Shown one piece after another: positions 47,145-50,788 of a DNA stretch of 50,788 bases. Numbering within the stretch: position 1 is the stretch's first letter; the number at the start of each line of letters is the position of its first letter. The notes under the pieces were generated by a model. That model did not search any database. It saw nothing but the letters and a program-made list of their open reading frames with translations, and was not told the origin of the DNA. Source of the DNA: Vibrio sinaloensis DSM 21326 (GTDB lineage Bacteria > Pseudomonadota > Gammaproteobacteria > Enterobacterales > Vibrionaceae); assembly GCF_000189275.1 (NCBI RefSeq), contig NZ_AEVT01000013.1:1-50788 (forward strand). Direction: 5' to 3'. The position numbers were made by a program, and so were the translations under genes.

Positions 47145-48142
47145 AAGAAAGCATAAAGAGATAAGCTTCCATTTCCGTAGACGGAGTCGGGAGCTTCTTT
47201 GTAATCAGGCGTTTTTGCCGCGGTGCTAAGGGTCGCGCCAAATCCTTGTCCATACCATGCAATACCTGCAACCGCGGTCGCCTGTACGTTTTCCAGTGTC
47301 ACATCATATACGCTAGGGTCGCTTATCGAAGGGTTTTCATCAATACCCGGTCGGTCACCCTCAACCGTAAAGTCATTGAATCGATAACGACCTTCTATAC
47401 CAGCAAAGATAAAGAAGCCGCTTTTTGAACCGCCTAACATCCCAGGGCGAAACGTGTATTCGTTGTCTATGTTTGCCGCTCCCATGCTCCCGGCAAGATC
47501 TGTCCCCCAGCGCAACATAAATCCAGTAGAAATGTCTGATCGAAAGCTACCAAAGTTACCTTCGGTGACATTAGATAGTTCAAAATCAGTATTGACGATT
47601 GAACGGGCGCGCATCATGTTAAAGTGACTGAGGTAACCTACGCTGCCAACTCTCGCATCTTCGATCTGATACTCCCAACCGTTAGGTTCTTTGGAGCCAG
47701 TAATACTGTGAACAAAGCTTTGTGCTTGGTCTGCCAGAGAACTTTCCCCTGTGGTACCAATTGTTAAGTTAAAGCGCTGGGCTTGTTGAGGGTGGAGGCT
47801 GATGTAGTTCAGCTCAGTGTGAAGGTAGCCAGCATAAGGGCGCTCGTTTTCTAGCGGGTAATCCGCCGAAATGTCCGTTGGCGTATACATCTTATGACCA
47901 ATGGACAACTCTACTTTATCCAGGGACGCTGCGCCCCACATTGACAAACTCAATGGGGTAAACAGCCAATGGGGGTTAATGGCGCCTGAAGTGTACGTGA
48001 GAAAAAGACCATTAGTATAGTCTTGGTCGACACCGAATAACCCATCGTTATCGATAGCAAAGGTGACAGTAGAGCGTTCTGAAGCGTGAACGTTCCATGC
48101 GCAAAGTAGCAAAGCAAGTAGAGAGGTTGTTTTTATTTTCAT
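47141..48142 (-). CDS. LpxR-type lipid A 3'-O-deacylase (DUF2219)
   Basis: A 333-residue predicted outer-membrane beta-barrel with a signal peptide (about 1-20, ending NVHA). It matches the DUF2219/LpxR family, whose Salmonella member removes the 3'-acyloxyacyl chain of lipid A in a calcium-dependent way. The family's N-terminal active-site region [17 protein letters not shown] (about 29-45) and the [11 protein letters not shown] stretch are present. The last residue is phenylalanine, as in most barrels. Activity is inferred, not shown. It lies between pflB and a chemoreceptor gene and shares a stop-codon tetranucleotide with the latter. Confidence 0.85.
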   Translation of the reverse strand: MKIKTTSLLALLLCAWNVHASERSTVTFAIDNDGLFGVDQDYTNGLFLTYTSGAINPHWLFTPLSLSMWGAASLDKVELSIGHKMYTPTDISADYPLENERPYAGYLHTELNYISLHPQQAQRFNLTIGTTGESSLADQAQSFVHSITGSKEPNGWEYQIEDARVGSVGYLSHFNMMRARSIVNTDFELSNVTEGNFGSFRSDISTGFMLRWGTDLAGSMGAANIDNEYTFRPGMLGGSKSGFFIFAGIEGRYRFNDFTVEGDRPGIDENPSISDPSVYDVTLENVQATAVAGIAWYGQGFGATLSTAAKTPDYKEAPDSVYGNGSLSLYAFF

Positions 48143-48265
48143 TCAATCGTTACAGCTTGTTGGCAGCAATAGTTCATCATGAACTAAACGTAAGTTTATC
48201 AATAGATAAGCAATATCTGTGCCGCAAGAAATTTGACGATGACTGAGATCATTTGTGATTAGGCA

Positions 48266-48295
48266 TAAAAAAGCCCCGCTAAAATAGCGGGGCTT
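48266..48295 (-). terminator. Terminator of pflB
   Basis: A perfect AAGCCCCGCT/AGCGGGGCTT stem with an AAAAT loop, followed by T residues on the minus strand, 20 bases past the pflB stop. Confidence 0.93.
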
Positions 48296-48315
48296 GCTGT
48301 TCATTTTTCTGAGAC

Positions 48316-50592
48316 TTATAGAGACTCAGTGAACGTACGTGCGATTACGTCTTTTTGCTGCTCTGCAGTCAGAGAGTTGAAACGTACAGCGTAACCCGAT
48401 ACACGGATAGTTAGCTGAGGGTATTTCTCTGGGTGCTTAACTGCGTCTTCTAGAGTTTCACGGTTAAGAACGTTCACGTTTAGGTGTTGACCACCTTCGA
48501 TGCCAGCTTCGTGGTGGAAGTAACCATCCATTAGACCTGCAAGGTTAGAACGTTGAGAGTTCTCTTCTTTACCTAGTGCGTTTGGCACGATAGAGAATGT
48601 GTAAGAGATACCATCTTTAGCGTCAGCAAACGGTAGTTTACCTACAGATGTTAGTGATGCTACTGCACCTTTCTCATCACGACCGTGCATTGGGTTTGCA
48701 CCAGGAGCGAAAGGAGCGCCTGCTTTACGGCCATCAGGTGTAGTACCTGTCTTCTTACCGTACACAACGTTAGATGTGATAGTAAGGATAGACTGAGTAG
48801 GGATTGCATCACGGTAAGTCTTAAGCTTACGGATTTTACCCATGAAGTTAGAAACAAGTTCACAAGCCATGTCATCAACACGTGCGTCGTTGTTACCAAA
48901 TTTAGGGTAATCGCCTTCGATTTCGAAGTCGATTGCAATGCCGTCTTCATCACGGATAGGTTTAACTTTCGCGTGTTTGATTGCAGATAGTGAGTCAGCT
49001 GCAACAGATAGACCAGCGATACCACAAGCCATAGTACGACGAACGTCACGGTCATGAAGAGCCATAAGTGCTGCTTCGTAGCTGTACTTGTCGTGTGAGT
49101 AGTGGATTGCGTTTAGTGCAGTCACGTATTGCTTAGCTAGCCAATCCATTAGGTTGTCTAGACCAGCCCAAACTTTGTCGAAGTCTAGAACTTCGTCAGT
49201 CATCGCTTCAGTCTTAGGACCAACTTGCATCTTAAGCTTCTCATCTACACCGCCGTTGATAACGTAAAGTAGAGTCTTAGCTAGGTTTGCACGAGCACCG
49301 AAGAACTGCATGTGCTTACCGATAACCATTGGCGATACACAACAAGCGATAGCGTAGTCATCGTTGTCGAAATCTGGACGCATTAGATCGTCGTTTTCGT
49401 ACTGGATAGAAGAAGTATCGATAGATACTTTCGCACAGAACTTCTTGAAGCCATCAGGTAGCTGCTCAGACCAAAGTACAGTGATGTTTGGCTCTGGAGA
49501 AGGACCCATTGTGTATAGTGTGTTTAGGAAACGGAAGTTTGTACGTGTAACTAGCGTACGACCGTCAACACCCATACCACCCATAGATTCTGTAGCCCAG
49601 ATTGGGTCGCCAGAGAATAGCTCATCGTACTCTGGAGTACGTAGGAAGCGAACCATACGTAGTTTCATTACGAAGTGGTCGATCATTTCCTGAGCTTGTT
49701 CTTCAGTGATAACACCGTTTGCGATATCACGCTCAACGTAAACGTCAAGGAACGTAGAAGTACGGCCTAGAGACATTGCCGCGCCGTTTTGAGATTTAAC
49801 CGCTGCTAGGTAACCGAAGTAAGTCCACTGGATAGCTTCTTGAGCGTTAGTCGCAGGACCAGAAATGTCGAAGCCGTACTTAGCTGCCATTTCTTTCATT
49901 TGACCTAGTGCACGGTGCTGCTCTTGAATCTCTTCACGAAGCTGCATGGTCATTTGTAGGTCATCACCCGCTTCAAGTTTTTCTTGAGTTGAGTGGAATT
50001 GAGCGACTTTGTCTTTGATTAGGAAGTCGATACCGTATAGTGCTACGCGACGGTAGTCACCGATGATACGACCACGGCCGTATGCGTCAGGAAGACCAGT
50101 TAGAACACCAGACTTACGACATTTTAGGATATCAGGAGAGTAAACATCGAAAACACCTTGGTTGTGTGTTTTGCGGTACTCAGAGAAGATTTTTGAAACT
50201 TGTGGGTCAAGTTCTCGACCGTAAGCTTTACAAGAACCTTCGATCATACGTACGCCGCCGTTTGGCATGATTGCACGTTTTAGAGGTGCTTCAGTTTGAA
50301 GACCTACGATAGTTTCTAGATCTTTCTCGATGTAGCCTGCATCGTGAGCAGTGATGGTAGAGATAAGTGAAGTATCGAAATCAACTGGAGCGTGAGTAGA
50401 GTTCTCTAGTTTGATACCTTCCATTACCTTAGCCCAAAGCTTTTGAGTTGCTTCAGTACCTTCAGAAACTAGGAAAGATTCGTCGCCTTCATACGGTGCG
50501 TAGTTCTTCTGAATGAAATCACGAACGTTTACTTCGTTTTGCCAATCACCTTCAGCAAAACCTTCCCAAGCTTTAGCAAATTGCTCTGCCAT
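48316..50592 (-). CDS. pflB: Formate C-acetyltransferase (pyruvate formate-lyase)
   Basis: A 758-residue glycyl-radical enzyme that converts pyruvate and CoA to acetyl-CoA and formate in fermentation. The active-site cysteine pair is in IACCVSPM near residue 418. The radical glycine is G733 in RVSGYAVRF near the C-terminus, which PflA modifies. Length and sequence are close to E. coli PflB. AGGTAGGT precedes the ATG. Codon use looks strongly biased, as expected for a highly expressed gene. The neighbour to the right, where focA often lies, is outside the window. Confidence 0.98.
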   Translation of the reverse strand: MAEQFAKAWEGFAEGDWQNEVNVRDFIQKNYAPYEGDESFLVSEGTEATQKLWAKVMEGIKLENSTHAPVDFDTSLISTITAHDAGYIEKDLETIVGLQTEAPLKRAIMPNGGVRMIEGSCKAYGRELDPQVSKIFSEYRKTHNQGVFDVYSPDILKCRKSGVLTGLPDAYGRGRIIGDYRRVALYGIDFLIKDKVAQFHSTQEKLEAGDDLQMTMQLREEIQEQHRALGQMKEMAAKYGFDISGPATNAQEAIQWTYFGYLAAVKSQNGAAMSLGRTSTFLDVYVERDIANGVITEEQAQEMIDHFVMKLRMVRFLRTPEYDELFSGDPIWATESMGGMGVDGRTLVTRTNFRFLNTLYTMGPSPEPNITVLWSEQLPDGFKKFCAKVSIDTSSIQYENDDLMRPDFDNDDYAIACCVSPMVIGKHMQFFGARANLAKTLLYVINGGVDEKLKMQVGPKTEAMTDEVLDFDKVWAGLDNLMDWLAKQYVTALNAIHYSHDKYSYEAALMALHDRDVRRTMACGIAGLSVAADSLSAIKHAKVKPIRDEDGIAIDFEIEGDYPKFGNNDARVDDMACELVSNFMGKIRKLKTYRDAIPTQSILTITSNVVYGKKTGTTPDGRKAGAPFAPGANPMHGRDEKGAVASLTSVGKLPFADAKDGISYTFSIVPNALGKEENSQRSNLAGLMDGYFHHEAGIEGGQHLNVNVLNRETLEDAVKHPEKYPQLTIRVSGYAVRFNSLTAEQQKDVIARTFTESL

Positions 50593-50788
50593 GACATACC
50601 TACCTTTTTAGTAGAAAAAACACGTACCTATCAAACTATTGAGCCAGTTCGATTCCCATCGCTGGGTCGGTACACTCTTAATGAATAACAATATGTATAG
50701 TCTTTAAAATCGATCACCGAAAGGTCATAAAACTATAAATATTGTCACTACTTTTTACATGGGATCTTATTAACTTGGTTTCAAGGTT
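50593..50788. other. Upstream region of pflB, cut by the window edge
   Basis: About 196 bases of AT-rich sequence before pflB. I looked for FNR and ArcA sites, which control pfl in relatives. I found no good FNR palindrome and no confident promoter. Confidence 0.4.

Noticed and set aside
50593..50788. An FNR box upstream of pflB
   Set aside because: ATCAA and TTGAG fragments occur, but none forms TTGAT-N4-ATCAA; the true control region may extend past the window edge.

Overview
The window looks like an ordinary stretch of the main chromosome of a Vibrio species (Gammaproteobacteria, Vibrionaceae). The evidence is the protein content and order: ald/lrp/ftsK next to dsbB-nhaB-fadR, a 279-residue FadR with the Vibrio-type insertion, a csiV-mfd-PilZ block, three methyl-accepting chemotaxis receptors, and a spoVR-yeaH-yeaG cluster. 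I see no rRNA, tRNA, CRISPR array, insertion sequence, integron or prophage, and no obvious break in base composition.

Layout. 1-5.8 kb: yfbV, alanine dehydrogenase divergent from its Lrp-family neighbour, and ftsK. 5.8-10.8 kb: dsbB and nhaB on the minus strand, fadR on the plus strand, then an isolated gene for a CARF-like plus PD-(D/E)XK nuclease protein (DUF1887, Card1/Can2 family). 10.9-12.9 kb: a chemoreceptor. 13.1-19.2 kb: hinT, three outer-membrane lipoproteins (COG3014, YcfL, LpoB), thiK, ycfP and ndh; this is the Escherichia coli hinT-to-ndh order without nagZ and with an extra TPR-type lipoprotein. 19.3-24.8 kb, minus strand: an acetyltransferase, csiV, mfd and a PilZ-domain protein. 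24.9-34.7 kb, mostly plus strand: lolCDE, a DUF2062 membrane protein, comEC, msbA, lpxK, ycaR and kdsB. 34.7-39.6 kb, minus strand: the stress cluster yeaG-yeaH-spoVR. 40-50.6 kb: a MipA/OmpV-type porin-like protein, two chemoreceptors, yfbU, a CbiM-like permease, and pflA and pflB separated by a chemoreceptor and an LpxR-type lipid A deacylase.

How the genes work together. Most of the window concerns the cell envelope. LolCDE exports lipoproteins, including probably the three encoded nearby. LpoB and CsiV each support a different class A penicillin-binding protein. MsbA, LpxK and KdsB build and flip lipid A-core, and the LpxR-like enzyme may trim it. A second theme is the aerobic/anaerobic switch: ndh carries a perfect FNR palindrome just downstream of its predicted start of transcription, and the pyruvate formate-lyase system lies at the right end.

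The most interesting item is the solitary CARF-type nuclease gene at 9623-10795. Its nuclease residues are intact, its cyclic-nucleotide motif is altered, and it lies between terminators with no CRISPR or cyclase gene in the window. It is a known but poorly understood family (the Vibrio cholerae VC1899 type), not a wholly new one. The second candidate is the three-lipoprotein cassette around LpoB.
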